A DNA stretch of 64,000 bases from DATKHR01 sp035939575. GTDB taxonomy: Bacteria > Acidobacteriota > Vicinamibacteria > Vicinamibacterales > CAVVIG01. Below the pieces are notes generated by a model, which searched no databases, was not told the DNA's origin, and was given only the letters and a program-made list of their open reading frames with translations. Of the stretch, positions 34,206 through 43,119 are shown piece after piece. How positions within the stretch are numbered: the stretch's first letter is position 1; each line of letters begins with the position of its first letter. The stretch is taken from contig DASZFS010000504.1 of the NCBI GenBank assembly GCA_035939575.1, forward strand, positions 1 through 64,000. The letters are read 5' to 3'. A program made the position numbers and the translations under genes.

Positions 34206-35696
34206 GTGGCTGACACAGGAAACACCCAGGACGGAATCACACGCCGCGAATTCGCCACCCGCGTCGGGGCGGCGGCAGCAGGCGTCGCGGCCGGCGCCGA
34301 CGTCTTCAGTGCCCGCCTCCAGGCGGCCCCGCATGTGGGCGGACGCGTTCCCGGCGCGAACGATCGCGTCGTGACCGCGAGCATCGGCATCCGCGGACAG
34401 GGCAACGCGCTGAAGCGCGGGTTCGCCAGGCTCAAGAACGTCGAGATCAAGACGCTCTGTGATATCGACGCGAACCTGGCGCCGGAGCGGATTCATGACG
34501 AGCGGCTGGCGGACGTCGCCACGTTCAGGCCGGGCTACGCACAGGATCTCCGCCGCGTGCTCGACGACAAGGACATCGACGCGGTCGTCATCGCGGCGCC
34601 GAACCACTGGCACGCGCTCGCGACCATCTGGGCGCTGCAGGCGGGCAAGCACGTGTACGTCGAGAAGCCCGCGTCGCATACGGTCTGGGAAGGCCGCAAG
34701 ATGGTCGAGGCGACCGCGCGCTACAACAGGATTGTGCAGGTCGGCACGATGAACCGCAGCCGGCCGGCCGTGCGCGACGCGATCAAGTTCATTCACGACG
34801 GCGGCCTCGGCACGGTCTATATGGCGCGCGGCCTCTGCTACAAGCCGAGGCCGGCGATCGGGAAGTACCCCGATGGTTCGATGGCGCCCGGCGAGAAGTA
34901 CGGGTTGACCCTGACGTCCACCTCCTACGAGCCGACGTACGACCGGTCCTACCTGTCCAAAGTCGACTACGACCTGTGGCTCGGGCCGGCCCCGAAGCGG
35001 CCGTTCAACCGCAATCGCTTTCACTACAACTGGCACTGGCACTGGGACTACGGCAACGGCGACAGCGGCAACCAGGGGCCGCACCAGTTTGACATCGCAC
35101 GCTGGGGGCTCCAGAAACACGAACATCCAATCAAGATCCGCTCGACCGGTGGGTATTTCGGCGAGGAGTCATCGCAGGAGACGCCCAACCTGCAGACCAG
35201 CCTCTTCGAGTACGCCGACGGCAAGGTCCTCGAGTTCGGCACCCGCGGCGGCTTCACGAACGACGAAGCCGGCGTGAGGATCGGCAACCTGTTCTACGGT
35301 TCGAAAGGCTGGCTCTGGATCGAGGAGAGCGGCCGCAAATGGCAGTCGTACTTCGGTCCCAAGGACGAGAAAGGGCCAGGCGCAGATGCGCCCGACGCCG
35401 AGCCGACAGGCCTGACGACGACCGCGATGTCGCACTATCAGAACTTCGTCGACGCGATCCGCGCCGGCGACGCGAAGCTCCTGACGTGCGACGTGCTCGA
35501 GGGGCACATGTCATCGACGCTGCCGCACCTCGGCAACATCGCATACCAGGTGGGCCGGGCGTTGACGTTCGACGGCACGGCCGAGAAATTTGTCGACGAC
35601 AAGCAGGCCGATCGCCTGCTGACGCGGGAGTACCGCAAAGGATTCGAGGTGCCAGACTCGCTCGGCGCGGGAACACACGACCTCGCGAACCGCTAG
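34206..35696 (+). CDS. Tat-exported Gfo/Idh/MocA family oxidoreductase
   Basis: The 496-residue product has a twin-arginine-type leader (TRREFATRVGAAAAGVAAG) and the Gfo/Idh/MocA arrangement. A Rossmann domain carries the EKP motif in HVYVEKPASHTVWEGRKM, followed by the alpha/beta dimerisation domain containing DYDLWLGPAPKRPFNRNRF, which is characteristic of the exported acidobacterial/planctomycete subgroup. These enzymes carry tightly bound NAD(P) and oxidise or isomerise sugar rings; the substrate is unknown. The start is a GTG at 34206. It stands alone between two repeat copies. Confidence 0.9.
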   Translation: MADTGNTQDGITRREFATRVGAAAAGVAAGADVFSARLQAAPHVGGRVPGANDRVVTASIGIRGQGNALKRGFARLKNVEIKTLCDIDANLAPERIHDERLADVATFRPGYAQDLRRVLDDKDIDAVVIAAPNHWHALATIWALQAGKHVYVEKPASHTVWEGRKMVEATARYNRIVQVGTMNRSRPAVRDAIKFIHDGGLGTVYMARGLCYKPRPAIGKYPDGSMAPGEKYGLTLTSTSYEPTYDRSYLSKVDYDLWLGPAPKRPFNRNRFHYNWHWHWDYGNGDSGNQGPHQFDIARWGLQKHEHPIKIRSTGGYFGEESSQETPNLQTSLFEYADGKVLEFGTRGGFTNDEAGVRIGNLFYGSKGWLWIEESGRKWQSYFGPKDEKGPGADAPDAEPTGLTTTAMSHYQNFVDAIRAGDAKLLTCDVLEGHMSSTLPHLGNIAYQVGRALTFDGTAEKFVDDKQADRLLTREYRKGFEVPDSLGAGTHDLANR

Positions 35697-35736
35697 TCTC
35701 GGCTGGACTCATGGCGGCGTGCAGTTGCCTACGCTC
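35697..35736 (+). repeat. Dispersed inverted-arm element, solo arm copy 5a
   Basis: A diverged forward arm (GGCTGGACTCATGGCGGCGT, then GCAGTTGCCTACGC) begins right at the stop of the Gfo/Idh/MocA gene. It is followed 14 bp later by a complete element, so two copies are stacked in this convergent gap. Confidence 0.75.
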
Positions 35737-35749
35737 CAGACGCGATGAG

Positions 35750-35877
35750 AATGGGCCTGAAGACTCATGGCCGCGTGCAGTTGCCTCGCCCAAAAGATCA
35801 GGGTTCTCGAGAGTTGGACAAGGTCGTCAGAGGGCGTAGGCAACTGCACGCGGCCATGAGTCTTCAGGCCCGTTTAT
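35750..35877 (+). repeat. Dispersed inverted-arm element, full reference copy 5b
   Basis: The forward arm GGGCCTGAAGACTCATGGCC plus GCGTGCAGTTGCCTCGCCC (35753-35791) and the reverse arm at 35833-35873 are near-perfect complements of about 36 bp. They enclose a loop of about 41 bp with AAGGTCGTCA at 35820-35829. The same loop occurs at 52052-52197 and, inverted, at 3293-3417. It lies between convergent genes and would form a long hairpin in either transcript. Confidence 0.9.
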
Positions 35878-35890
35878 GAGCCGCTTGTAG

Positions 35891-36556
35891 TCACGCCCGC
35901 GCAGCAGCGACGCTGGCGACAACGGTCCGCGCGTTCGCGGTGATCACGTCGAAGCGGCTGGCGTCGATCGCCTTTGCGTCGAGCAGCGCCGACCCGAGCC
36001 CGACCGCGATTGCCCCCGCGCGAATCCACTCGCCGGCGTTGTCGAGCGTCACGCCGCCGGTCGGCATCAGCTTCACCTGCGGCAGCGGCGCGCGCACATC
36101 CCTGATGAACTGCGGCCCCAGCGCCGTCGCCGGGAAGACCTTGACGATGTCGGCGCCGCATTCGTGCGCCGCGAGGATCTCGGTCGGCGAGAAACAGCCG
36201 GGCATCGCCGGGACGTCGCGCTCGTGACAGGCAGCGATCACCTGCGGCCGGAACACCGGGCTGACGACGAAGCCGGCGCCGGCGTCGATCACCGCGCGCG
36301 CCATGGCCGCGTCGGTCACCGTGCCGGCGCCGAGCAGGAATCCGGCCGGCAGGCTCGGCGCCAGCGCGCGGATCAGGTCGACCGCGCCCGGCACGGTCAT
36401 GGTCACCTCGAGCGCCCGCACGCCGCCGTCGGCCATCGCGTCGATGACGGCATGGAGCTTCCCCGGATCCTTCAGGCGGATCACGGCGACGACGCCGAGC
36501 GCCTCGATCTGCGCCGTCACGTCGGCGCGCCTGGAATGTGTCATGGAATGTTTCAT
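35891..36556 (-). CDS. KDPG/KHG-type aldolase
   Basis: The 221-residue protein matches the 2-keto-3-deoxy-6-phosphogluconate aldolase family: VVAVIRLKDPGKLHAVIDAM, GGVRALEVTMTVPGAVDLI with the catalytic Glu region, LLGAGTVTD, FVVSPVFRP, and the Schiff-base Lys in GADIVKVFPATALGP. It would split KDPG or a related keto-deoxy acid to pyruvate and an aldehyde, the last step of hexuronate breakdown. ATG 36556 overlaps the upstream Gfo stop as ATGA. It is the last gene of a leftward group of three. Confidence 0.92.
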   Translation of the reverse strand: MKHSMTHSRRADVTAQIEALGVVAVIRLKDPGKLHAVIDAMADGGVRALEVTMTVPGAVDLIRALAPSLPAGFLLGAGTVTDAAMARAVIDAGAGFVVSPVFRPQVIAACHERDVPAMPGCFSPTEILAAHECGADIVKVFPATALGPQFIRDVRAPLPQVKLMPTGGVTLDNAGEWIRAGAIAVGLGSALLDAKAIDASRFDVITANARTVVASVAAARA

Positions 36557-37578
36557 GGAATGGTCGCTGGGAGATTGGTCCGCGCCGAGTCGTAGATCGC
36601 GTTGATGAGCGCCACGCTTCGCCGCCCGCCCGGGCCATCGCAGCATGGCGCGCTTCGTGTCGCGACGGCACGAAGGAAGTCTTCGAACACGCGCACGTGC
36701 GCCGCGGCATCGGCCACCACCGGCGACGCCGCGCTCGCGGTCGCCCCATGACGGGATGCCGGCCGTTCGTCGTCGCGCGCATCCTTCAGATCGACGGCGG
36801 CAAGATCGTCGCCCTCGAGCCGAACCGTGCCGTTCGAGCCGGTCAGCTCGATTTGACGCGAGTATCCCGGGTACGCGGACGTCGCCGCCTCGAGCGTGCC
36901 GATGGCCCCGTTCGCGAACTCGAGCACGGCGACCGCCGTGTCTTCGACTTCGATCGCGTGGAGTCCGGCCATCGTCTTCCCGAATACACGCCGCACCGGG
37001 CCGAACAGCCAGAGCAGCAGGTCGACCGTGTGCACGCCCTGGTTCATCAGCGCGCCGCCGCCGTCGAGCGCCTGCGTCCCCCGCCACCGCGAGTCCCGGT
37101 AGTAGGACGGCGGCCGGTACCACTTGACGCGTGCGCTGGCGAGAATCGGCGTGCCAAGCCGGCCGCCGTCAACCAAGGCCTTCAGGCGCTGCACGTCGGG
37201 CTTCAGCCGATCCTGAAAGATGACGCCGAGCGTGACGCCGGCGCGCGCCGCCGCCTCGATGAGCGCGTCGGCGCGGGCCACGTCCGTGTCGATCGGCTTC
37301 TCGACGAGCACGTGCAGGCCGCGCGCGGCCGCGGCGATGCCGTGCTCCGCGTGCAGCGCCGACGGCGTACCGATCACCACCATGTCGAGCGGACGGTGCG
37401 CGAGCAGCGCGTCGAGCGACGCAGCGGCGGCGGCGCCGTGCCGCGCGGCAAGCGCGTCGGCGTGGTCGCGCGTCGGCGCGTAGATTGCGGCAATCTCGAC
37501 GTTCGGCATCGCGCGCAGCGCGCGGGCGTGCGTGTCGCTGATGTTGCCCGCGCCGACGAGACCGACCCGCACGGTCAT
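36553..37578 (-). CDS. Cytoplasmic Gfo/Idh/MocA family oxidoreductase
   Basis: The 341-residue protein starts with the nucleotide-binding VRVGLVGAGNISDTHARAL and has the EKP motif in LHVLVEKPIDTDVARAD and GGGALMNQGVHTVDLLLWLFG, where the conserved His lies. No signal peptide is visible, so it acts in the cytoplasm, unlike the copy at 34206. It is coupled to the KDPG-type aldolase by ATGA and preceded by the exported epimerase gene at 20 bp. A sugar or sugar-acid dehydrogenase role in the same pathway is inferred. Confidence 0.92.
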   Translation of the reverse strand: MTVRVGLVGAGNISDTHARALRAMPNVEIAAIYAPTRDHADALAARHGAAAAASLDALLAHRPLDMVVIGTPSALHAEHGIAAAARGLHVLVEKPIDTDVARADALIEAAARAGVTLGVIFQDRLKPDVQRLKALVDGGRLGTPILASARVKWYRPPSYYRDSRWRGTQALDGGGALMNQGVHTVDLLLWLFGPVRRVFGKTMAGLHAIEVEDTAVAVLEFANGAIGTLEAATSAYPGYSRQIELTGSNGTVRLEGDDLAAVDLKDARDDERPASRHGATASAASPVVADAAAHVRVFEDFLRAVATRSAPCCDGPGGRRSVALINAIYDSARTNLPATIP

Positions 37579-37597
37579 GGAGGGGGCGGGTGCCGGC

Positions 37598-38551
37598 TCA
37601 CTGCGCTCCCGCCCGCTCGAGGAGGGCTTTCATCCCGGCGAAGCTCTCGCGGCTGGACGCCTCCGGCGTGCCCGCGCCGCGCCAGTGCGTCTCGAGCGTG
37701 CACGCAAAGGGATAGCCATCGTGTTTCAGCGCGCGGAACTGGCCGGCCCAGTCGATCACGCCGCGTCCCATGGCCATCCATTCCCACGCGGTGCCGTCGG
37801 CGCGGCGCGCCGCGTCCTTGCAGTGGACGTGCCCGATCCGCCCCTTCGGGATCGCGGCATAACCGCCGGGAAACGGCACTTCGTCGCGAAACTGCGCGTT
37901 GCCCGGGTCCCAGGTAATCTGGAGCGCCTTGTCCGGAATCGCCGTCGCCAGCCGCCCGGCTTCGGCCCCGGTCGCCGTATTGCACGCGTACTCGTTCTCG
38001 AGGACGAGCGTGAGATTCCGCGTCGCTGCCTTTGCCGCCGCCTTGCGCACGACGTCGTCGATCGCGGCGCGGTGCGGCTTCTGGTCGTCGAGCCGCCAGA
38101 AGTCGAAGATGCGGATGCGATCGGTCCTGAAGGTGCGGGCGAGCTCGAACGCGCGCTCGAGCAGCTCGTCCTGCTGGCCGAACGTGAAGCTGGCGCCGAA
38201 TTCGTCGCGCTTGGGGCTGAAAGACGACCTCGGCGCACCGGGCCAGTCGACCTTGAAGATCGGCGTCGCCAGGCAGGCGACGCGCAGCTTGAACCGATCG
38301 AGCACCGCGCGGATTTCGGCAACGTGCGCGGCGTCCCAGTTCATCAGGTTCTTGCCGCCCGCCTCGCGCAAGTCGACGAGGCCCAGCCCGAAATCGCGCG
38401 CGGCGACTTCGCATGCGTGGCCGAAGTCCTGCGAGATCTCGTCGGTGAGAACGGAGAGATGCAGGGCGGCCGCCGGCGCCGCCCGCAGCCACGCGCCGCG
38501 CGCGGCGGCGGACGCGCCGAGGCCCGCCAGAACGGTGCGTCTGGAAATCAT
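37598..38551 (-). CDS. Tat-exported sugar phosphate isomerase/epimerase-like TIM barrel
   Basis: The 317-residue product has a twin-arginine-type leader (ISRRTVLAGLGASAAARG) and an AP-endonuclease-2/xylose-isomerase-like TIM barrel: DFGLGLVDLREAGGKNLMNW, LTLVLENEYACNTATGAEAG with a probable metal-binding Glu, ALQITWDPGNAQFRDE and IGHVHCKDAARR. Metal ligands of this family typically come from the Glu, Asp and His residues in these segments. The substrate is unknown; export argues against a phosphorylated sugar. ATG 38551 is chosen as the start that places RR near the N-terminus; 38557 is possible. Confidence 0.85.
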   Translation of the reverse strand: MISRRTVLAGLGASAAARGAWLRAAPAAALHLSVLTDEISQDFGHACEVAARDFGLGLVDLREAGGKNLMNWDAAHVAEIRAVLDRFKLRVACLATPIFKVDWPGAPRSSFSPKRDEFGASFTFGQQDELLERAFELARTFRTDRIRIFDFWRLDDQKPHRAAIDDVVRKAAAKAATRNLTLVLENEYACNTATGAEAGRLATAIPDKALQITWDPGNAQFRDEVPFPGGYAAIPKGRIGHVHCKDAARRADGTAWEWMAMGRGVIDWAGQFRALKHDGYPFACTLETHWRGAGTPEASSRESFAGMKALLERAGAQ

Positions 38552-38616
38552 CCGCATATCAGACCACACTTGACCGCGTCCCGGCATCAACGCGGCGGTG
38601 GAATTGCCCCCACTGC

Positions 38617-38626
38617 ACCGCTAAAG
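38617..38626. promoter_or_regulatory. ACCGCTAAAG motif upstream of the FCD regulator
   Basis: The decamer ACCGCTAAAG, followed by TAAAGG, lies about 90 bp before the regulator start. The same decamer forms part of a palindrome at 46579-46592 in a second uronate-type divergent region. A binding site for the adjacent GntR/FCD protein is inferred from these two occurrences. Confidence 0.35.
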
Positions 38627-38713
38627 TAAAGGTCTACCCAATTCGCGGGCCCCGGCGGCAATTGGGCAGGCCACTTGGCAGCGGTGGCGCCCACAGGGTA
38701 AGTTCTTCGAGCC

Positions 38714-39505
38714 ATGAGCCCGACGACGGGAATATTGGTCAAACCACTTGTGATTCCGCGCGACGATCGGCCTGACATCACCGACAGCGCGGCCGCCGTC
38801 GTCGCGCACGTCCGGCGGTTGATCGACTGCGGCGCGCTGGGCCCGGGAGCTCGCCTGCCGCCGGAGCGCGACCTCGCCGTGCAGGTGGGCGTCAGCCGCC
38901 CGACCGTCCGCGCCGGTCTGCGCACGCTCGCGGCACTCGGCGTCGTGCACTCACGCCGCGGCTCGGGCACCTACATCCCGCAGGGTCCGCCCACGCTCGG
39001 CGCCGAGGCGCTCAGCTTTCTCGCCGCGCTCCACAAGTTCTCGTCGGACGACGTCTACGAAGCACGGCGCATCCTCGAGATCGGAGCGGCCGGCCTCGCG
39101 GCCGAACGCGCGACCCCGGATCACCTTGCGACGCTGGCCGACGAGGTCGCCAGCATGTTCGCGTCGCTCAACGACCGGCAGGTGTTTCTCGTGCACGATA
39201 TCAATTTCCACCGCGGCATCGCCGCTGCCTCCGGCAACCCGATCGTCGCGTCGCTCGTCGAGATGGTCTCTGCCCTCTACTACGAGCGTCGCCGGACGAC
39301 CGCCGAGCGCGCGGTCGATCGCGACCTGCGCGACGCGGCCGACGCGCACCGGCACATCTATCGGGCGGTCCGCGCCAAGGACGTCGACCGCGCGCGGCGT
39401 CTGATGCACGATCACCTCCTGCGCGCGCGGTCGTATCAGGCAAGGGAGGCCCTCGCGCCTGCCAGCAAGGCTCAGGCTTCGCCCAGGCGGAGGTCCGCAC
39501 GATGA
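38714..39505 (+). CDS. FCD-domain GntR family transcriptional regulator
   Basis: The 263-residue protein has a GntR winged helix (ARLPPERDLAVQVGVSRPTV, then GVVHSRRGSGTYI) at residues 25-95. A C-terminal all-helical FCD ligand-binding domain follows (VYEARRILEIGAAGLAAERA, FHRGIAAASGNPIVASLV, DAHRHIYRAVRAKDVDRARR). FCD regulators often sense sugar acids such as galacturonate or gluconate. It is the first gene of the run SDR-UxaA-MFS and overlaps the SDR gene as ATGA, so it probably controls its own operon. Confidence 0.93.
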   Translation: MSPTTGILVKPLVIPRDDRPDITDSAAAVVAHVRRLIDCGALGPGARLPPERDLAVQVGVSRPTVRAGLRTLAALGVVHSRRGSGTYIPQGPPTLGAEALSFLAALHKFSSDDVYEARRILEIGAAGLAAERATPDHLATLADEVASMFASLNDRQVFLVHDINFHRGIAAASGNPIVASLVEMVSALYYERRRTTAERAVDRDLRDAADAHRHIYRAVRAKDVDRARRLMHDHLLRARSYQAREALAPASKAQASPRRRSAR

Positions 39506-40275
39506 CACCCTCACGCTTCGACCTCACCGCCCGCACCGCCGTCGTCGTCGGGGGCACCAGCGGGATCGGGCGCGCACTCGCCCTTGGCCTCGCCGAGGCC
39601 GGCGCGGACGTCGTCGCCACCGGACGCCGCGCCGCGGCGGTGGACGAGGTGTCGGCCGCGATCGAGCAGCGGGGACGCCGGACACTGCGGCAGCCGGTCG
39701 ACGTCGGCGACCACGCGTCGCTGCAACGCCTGCGCGACGCGTGTCTGAAGACGTTCGGCCAGGTCGACATCGTCGTGGCTGCAGCCGGCGTGACCAAGCG
39801 CGTGCCGACGCTCGAGATGTCCGAGGCCGACTGGCACCGCATCCTCGATACCAACGTGACCGGCGTGTTCAGGACCTATCAGGCGTTCGCGCCGCCGATG
39901 ATCGCGCGCGGATCCGGCCGGCTGATCGGCGTCGCGTCGATCGCCTCGTTCGTCGGGCTCCAGGAGGTCGCGGCGTACACGGCGAGCAAGGCCGCGGTCG
40001 CCGGGCTGACGCGCGCGCTCTCGGTGGAGTGGGCGCGCCACGGCGTGACGGTCAACGCGATCGCCCCAGGCGTCTTCGAAACGGATCTCAACCGGGAGAT
40101 TCTCAAAGGGGCGCGCGGACAGGAATTCAAGCTGCGGACGCCGATGGGCCGCTTCGGCACGGTCGACGAGCTCGTCGGCGCCGCGGTCTTTCTCGCCTCG
40201 GACGCCGCCAGCTTCGTCACCGGCCAGCTGATTGCCGTCGACGGCGGATTCCTTGCCAGCGGGGTGAACCAGTGA
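39502..40275 (+). CDS. SDR family oxidoreductase, gluconate 5-dehydrogenase-like
   Basis: The 257-residue classical SDR has GGTSGIGRALALGLAEAG for cofactor binding, an NAG-equivalent VVAAAGVTKR, the catalytic Ser in GVASIASF, YTASKAAVAGLTRAL with Tyr-x3-Lys, and a terminal IAVDGGFLASG. It is coupled on both sides (ATGA before, GTGA after) between the regulator and the altronate dehydratase genes. This supports a sugar-acid dehydrogenase such as one acting on a uronate or keto-aldonate. Confidence 0.92.
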   Translation: MTPSRFDLTARTAVVVGGTSGIGRALALGLAEAGADVVATGRRAAAVDEVSAAIEQRGRRTLRQPVDVGDHASLQRLRDACLKTFGQVDIVVAAAGVTKRVPTLEMSEADWHRILDTNVTGVFRTYQAFAPPMIARGSGRLIGVASIASFVGLQEVAAYTASKAAVAGLTRALSVEWARHGVTVNAIAPGVFETDLNREILKGARGQEFKLRTPMGRFGTVDELVGAAVFLASDAASFVTGQLIAVDGGFLASGVNQ

Positions 40276-40592
40276 ACCCGGCGATCGTGATCAACGCGCA
40301 GGACAACGTCGCAACGGCGCTCGAGCCGCTCGAGGCGGGACAGACGATCCAGGCCGGTGGATCCATTGTGGCGGTCGCCGAAGCGATCCCGCGCGGGCAC
40401 AAGGTGGCGCTGCGCGCGATCGCCGCCGGCGAGATCGTCGTGAAGTACGGCAGCGCGATCGGGCATGCCTCGTCCGACATCGCCGCCGGCGCGCATGTGC
40501 ACACCCACAACGTCGCGAGCGATCGTGGACGCGGCGATCTCGCCGCAGCCGCGGGGCCTGGCCGCGGCATTCGCCCGTCGGAGCGCGGATGA
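40272..40592 (+). CDS. uxaA: Altronate dehydratase N-terminal (SAF domain) subunit
   Basis: The 106-residue protein is a stand-alone SAF domain (VATALEPLEAGQTIQAGG, IPRGHKVALRAIAAGEIVVK, YGSAIGHASSDIAAGAHVHT HN), equivalent to the N-terminal part of UxaA/GarD dehydratases. It begins with GTG at 40272 overlapping the SDR stop and ends at ATGA overlapping the catalytic subunit gene. The enzyme is therefore encoded as two coupled chains, an arrangement known from other bacteria. The last dozen residues are low-complexity. Confidence 0.88.
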   Translation: MNPAIVINAQDNVATALEPLEAGQTIQAGGSIVAVAEAIPRGHKVALRAIAAGEIVVKYGSAIGHASSDIAAGAHVHTHNVASDRGRGDLAAAAGPGRGIRPSERG

Positions 40593-41758
40593 CGCCGATG
40601 TTCCTCGGCTACCCGCGCCCCGGAGGGGACGTCGGCGTCCGCAACCACGTCCTCGTCGTGCCCACCGTGATCTGCGCGGCGGTCGTCGCCGAGCGGATTG
40701 CGGCGTCCATCGCGCCGATCGGCGCCGCGCTGCCGCACCTCGCGGGCTGCGGCCAGCTCGGGCCGGATCTGAGCGTCACGCACGACACGCTCGCGGCTTA
40801 CGCACGGCACCCCAACGTCGGCGCCGTGATCGTCGTCGCGCTCGGGTGCGAGCAGGTCGTCGCGCAGTATCTCGCCGACACCGCGCGGCAGGCCGGCAAG
40901 ACGGCGCACGTCGTCTCGATTCAGGGCGAGGGTGGCACCGTCCGCGCGACCGCGCGCGGCGTGGAGATCGCGCGCGAGCTGACGGCGGCGCTGGGCCGCG
41001 TCGAGCGCGTGCCGTGCCCCGCGTCATCCCTTGTGCTGTCGGTGAAATGCGGCGGCTCGGACTATACGTCAGGGCTCGCGTCGAACCCGGTCGTGGGGCG
41101 CGTCGCGGACACGCTCGTCGACATGGGCGGCGCCGTCGTGCTCGGTGAGATCGCCGAGATCATGGGCGCGGAGCATCTTCTGGCGGCGCGGGCGTCCGCG
41201 CCGGCCACCGCCGCGCAGCTGCTGCGCGTTGTCAACCGCGTCGAAGCGGAGGCAATGGCGCTCGGCCTCGACATCCGGGGTACGCAGCCGTCGCCGGGGA
41301 ACATTCGCGGCGGGCTGACCACGATCGAAGAAAAATCGCTCGGCGCCACGCACAAGGCCGGGGAGCGCACGCGACTCGAGGACGTGGTGCCCTATGCCGC
41401 GCGTATCACCAAACGCGGGCTGACGGTCATGGATACGCCGGGGCTCGACGTCGAGTCGGTGACCGGGATGGTGGGCGGTGGCGCGCAGGTCGTGCTGTTC
41501 ACGACCGGGCTCGGCACGCCGACAGGCAACCCGATCGCGCCGGTGGTGAAGATCACCGCGAACGCACGGACGGCGCAGACGATGGCGGACAACACCGACG
41601 TCGACGTCAGCGGTGTCCTGACGCACGCCGAGTCGTTCGAGGACGCGGCGGCCCGGCTGTTCGACGCGGTGTGCGAGGTGGCAAGCGGCCGGCCGACCGC
41701 CGCCGAACGGCTTGGGCACCGCGAGTTCGCCATTCACCGCCGCAACTCGACGATCTGA
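40589..41758 (+). CDS. uxaA: Altronate/galactarate dehydratase C-terminal catalytic subunit (UxaA family)
   Basis: The 389-residue product carries the main UxaA/GarD domain: YPRPGGDVGVRNHVLVVPTV, HLAGCGQLGPD, VALGCEQVVAQYL, VLSVKCGGSDYTSGLASNP, GAVVLGEIAEIMGAEHLL and NIRGGLTTIEEKSLGA. The family dehydrates altronate or galactarate to 2-keto-3-deoxy products, using iron or another metal. It pairs with the preceding SAF subunit and is followed 10 bp later by the hexuronate-type transporter. Confidence 0.92.
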   Translation: MTPMFLGYPRPGGDVGVRNHVLVVPTVICAAVVAERIAASIAPIGAALPHLAGCGQLGPDLSVTHDTLAAYARHPNVGAVIVVALGCEQVVAQYLADTARQAGKTAHVVSIQGEGGTVRATARGVEIARELTAALGRVERVPCPASSLVLSVKCGGSDYTSGLASNPVVGRVADTLVDMGGAVVLGEIAEIMGAEHLLAARASAPATAAQLLRVVNRVEAEAMALGLDIRGTQPSPGNIRGGLTTIEEKSLGATHKAGERTRLEDVVPYAARITKRGLTVMDTPGLDVESVTGMVGGGAQVVLFTTGLGTPTGNPIAPVVKITANARTAQTMADNTDVDVSGVLTHAESFEDAAARLFDAVCEVASGRPTAAERLGHREFAIHRRNSTI

Positions 41759-41768
41759 GGGCACAACA

Positions 41769-43112
41769 ATGGCCATGCCAGCCGCGCGGGCAGCCGCGGC
41801 GCCCGCCGCGCGCATCGGGAAGTTCCGCTGGACGATTTGCGGACTGCTGTTCCTGGCCGCGACGATCAACTACGTCGATCGACAGGTGATTGGCATCCTC
41901 AAGCCGACCCTGCAGGCGCAGTTCGGCTGGACCGAGATCGACTACGGCGACATCGTCTTCGCGTTCCAGATGGCCTACGCAATCGGCTACCTGTTCGCCG
42001 GCCGGGTGATGGACCTGCTCGGCATCAAGCGCGGGTTCGCGCTGGCGCTGGCGATCTGGTCAATGGCCGCGATGGCGGCCGCTGCCGTCCCGCGTTTCGG
42101 CCCCGCCGCGGCCCTCCTTCTCGGCGGGTTCGGCCTGACCTACTCCGCGTCGGTCGCCGGGTTCATCGTCGTGCGGTTCGTGCTCGGGCTCGGCGAGTCC
42201 GGCAACTTCCCCGCCGCGATCAAGACCGTCGCCGAATGGTTCCCGCAGCGGGAGCGCGCCTTTGCGACCGGCCTGTTCAACGCCGGTACCAACATCGGCG
42301 CGGTGATCACGCCGATGACCGTTCCGTTCATCACGGCGCGCTTCGGCTGGCCGTCGGCATTCGTCCTGACCGGCGTGCTCGGTGTTGCGTGGCTCGTCGC
42401 CTGGCTGACGATCTACGAGAAGCCCGACGTGCATCCGCGGCTCGGTCCGCCGGAGCGCGCCTTCATCCGCAGCGATCCGGTCGCGCCGGCAACGCACATG
42501 CCGTGGCTCAGCCTGATGGGATACAGGCAAACCTGGTCGTTCGGACTGGCGAAGTTTCTGACCGATCCGATCTGGTGGATGTATCTCTTCTGGCTGCCCG
42601 ATTTCTTCAGCCGGAACTACGGCCTGTCGCTGCTGGAGCTGGGGCCGCCGATCATCGTGATCTACGTCGTTGCCGACGTCGGCAGCGTCGGAGGCGGGTG
42701 GCTGTCGTCGGCGTTGATCCGGCGCGGGTGGTCCGTCAATGCCGCGCGCAAGACTGCGATGCTCGGCTGCGCGCTCGCGGTCGTGCCGATCGTCTTCGCC
42801 ACGCGCGTGCAGAGCGTGTGGGGAGCGGTGGCGCTGGTCAGCCTCGCGACGGCGGCGCATCAGGGGTGGTCGGCGAACCTGTTCACATTCGCCTCGGACA
42901 TGTTCCCACGGCAGGCGGTCGGCTCCGTCGTTGGCCTGGGTGGCTTCGCCGGCGCGGTGGGCGGCATGCTGATCGCGAAGGTCACCGGCTACGTGCTGCA
43001 GATGACAGGCAGCTACACGACGGTGCTGATGATCGCCGGCGGCGCGTATCTGGTCGCGCTCACGGTCGTGCAGATTCTGACACCGCACCTCGAGCCCGCG
43101 CGGGTCGAATGA
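41769..43112 (+). CDS. MFS transporter, ExuT-like hexuronate carrier
   Basis: The 447-residue product has about 12 helices and the anion:cation symporter pattern: RWTICGLLFLAATINYVDRQ, LGLGESGNFPAAIKTVAEWF, PQRERAFATGLFNAGTNIGA and FFSRNYGLSLLELG. NYVDR and GESGNFPAAIK are typical of ExuT-type hexuronate and related sugar-acid carriers. It closes the regulator-SDR-UxaA operon and probably imports the substrate of that pathway. ATG 41769 is preferred to an earlier GTG at 41712 that overlaps uxaA. Confidence 0.9.
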   Translation: MAMPAARAAAAPAARIGKFRWTICGLLFLAATINYVDRQVIGILKPTLQAQFGWTEIDYGDIVFAFQMAYAIGYLFAGRVMDLLGIKRGFALALAIWSMAAMAAAAVPRFGPAAALLLGGFGLTYSASVAGFIVVRFVLGLGESGNFPAAIKTVAEWFPQRERAFATGLFNAGTNIGAVITPMTVPFITARFGWPSAFVLTGVLGVAWLVAWLTIYEKPDVHPRLGPPERAFIRSDPVAPATHMPWLSLMGYRQTWSFGLAKFLTDPIWWMYLFWLPDFFSRNYGLSLLELGPPIIVIYVVADVGSVGGGWLSSALIRRGWSVNAARKTAMLGCALAVVPIVFATRVQSVWGAVALVSLATAAHQGWSANLFTFASDMFPRQAVGSVVGLGGFAGAVGGMLIAKVTGYVLQMTGSYTTVLMIAGGAYLVALTVVQILTPHLEPARVE

Positions 43113-43119
43113 TGCTTTC

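Noticed and set aside
35697..35877. Insertion sequence
   Set aside because: The inverted arms are long, but the interval between them is about 41 bp and encodes no transposase, so only a non-autonomous element can be claimed.
38590..38713. Riboswitch before the FCD regulator
   Set aside because: The 120-bp leader has no recognisable aptamer core; only the short shared motif stands out.
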